Origin: Isohypsibius dastychi
Taxonomy: Eukaryota; Tardigrada; Eutardigrada; Parachela; Isohypsibiidae
Assembly: GCA_034696485.1 (NCBI GenBank)
Contig: JAQIWT010000472.1
Coordinates: 1-19,566 of the forward strand
Length of the DNA: 19,566 nt
Direction: 5' to 3'
Position 1 is the stretch's first letter. Each line of letters starts with the position of its first letter. A model generated the notes under the pieces. The model was given only the letters and a program-made list of their open reading frames with translations, had not been told where the DNA came from and did no database searches. Of this stretch, positions 19,064 through 19,566 are shown in pieces. A program made the translations under genes and the position numbers.

Positions 19064-19566
19064 ATGTTTTTCTCAGCTTTCACCGCAGCAGCACTCCTCG
19101 TCCTGGTAAGTACGATAAAACGCGAGGCTCCTTTCATTTTGAAATTGAATAAAATTTGTGTGATATTCAACAGGTCGCCGGGGACGGTGTTCGGGTCGAA
19201 TTTAAGCTGTTGGATTATACGAATGATGGTGGATTGAAAGCTTCGGGGACCTGCGCAAAAAGTGGTTGCGATCCACTCTTCACAGGATATGTCGATACGT
19301 GAGTAGCGAGATCTAAAATTTCATCAGAAAATTCCTCTGAGTTTTTTAGGAAAGCGTTTGAAATACTTCAAATCAAAAGTTTTACTATTAAATCATATTC
19401 GATGTAAAATGTTTTTTTCTTGTAGTGATAAACCGATGAACGCGTGGCCCGGTCCCAAAACTGACACCAGAACATGGACCAGAATTTTTGAAGACAAGAG
19501 CACAAATCGCGCCCAAGTCAACAAAATCGTCTCGCGAGACGTTTGCAGAGACAGTTTTCTGGTAAT
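19064..19566 (+). CDS. Secreted cysteine-containing protein, possible C2/MNNL-like domain, copy 2 (3' end outside the window)
   Basis: Exons 19064-19105, 19174-19298 and 19426-19561; the window ends five bases into the next intron (GTAAT). A signal peptide (MFFSAFTAAALLVLVAG) precedes VRVEFKLLDYTNDGG, cysteines in GTCAKSGCD, GYVDT, AWPGP and VNKIVSRDVC. These align with copy 1 at VRVEF, GYIDT, WPG and INKVVSEDVC, and intron positions and phases agree (phase 0, 2, 0). At least one more exon is expected, encoding the LRVHVVDSG-like half. Family assignment has the same uncertainty as copy 1. Confidence 0.75.

Noticed and set aside
1-19566. CRISPR arrays, operons or other prokaryotic features
   Set aside because: No spaced direct repeats or Shine-Dalgarno-led gene strings. 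The window is clearly intron-rich eukaryotic DNA.

Overview
This is eukaryotic nuclear DNA from an animal with a compact genome. Genes are close together on both strands and are split by short GT-AG introns of about 50-150 nt. Two intact nuclear tRNA genes are present, and several genes have a TATA box about 30 nt upstream of a TCAGT-like initiator. The lanosterol synthase and CYP51 proteins are of animal type. I cannot fix the phylum. Arthropods and nematodes are generally regarded as sterol auxotrophs, so a complete lanosterol synthase/CYP51 pair next to arthropod-style core promoters is notable. A tardigrade-like or other small-genome invertebrate is a guess, not a conclusion.

Layout. (1) 1-2024: 3' part of a CYP2-like cytochrome P450 (copy A, cut by the window edge). 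(2) 2529-7301: a paralogous CYP2-like P450 (copy B). Its third coding exon is interrupted by a 2.5 kb pogo/Tigger-like DNA transposon (3247-5741) with perfect 50-bp terminal inverted repeats, a TA duplication and an apparently intact four-exon transposase. (3) 7704-7775: tRNA-Cys(GCA). (4) 8172-10454, minus strand: CYP51, sterol 14-alpha-demethylase, nine coding exons. (5) 10963-14163, plus strand: lanosterol synthase (LSS), twelve coding exons, divergent from CYP51 across about 510 bp. (6) 14771-15040: an unrecognised 89-aa protein. (7) 15239-15502, minus strand: a small secreted peptide with a duplicated WSMxCGDNC motif. (8) 15912-15982, minus strand: tRNA-Gly(TCC). (9) 16520-17110: a secreted glycine-rich, cuticle/silk-like protein. 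(10) 17486-18723 and 19064 to the end: two tandem paralogues of a secreted cysteine-containing protein, perhaps C2/MNNL-like. The second is cut by the window end.

How the genes work together. LSS makes lanosterol from 2,3-oxidosqualene and CYP51 performs the next step, removal of the 14-alpha methyl group. Two consecutive enzymes of sterol synthesis therefore share one intergenic promoter region, which carries three matches to the degenerate SREBP site YCAYNYCAY. The two CYP2-like P450s are tandem duplicates with the same exon lengths and phases. This lets the transposon insertion in copy B be mapped to the base: without the element, the exon is again 117 nt, as in copy A. No viral or bacterial genes were recognised.
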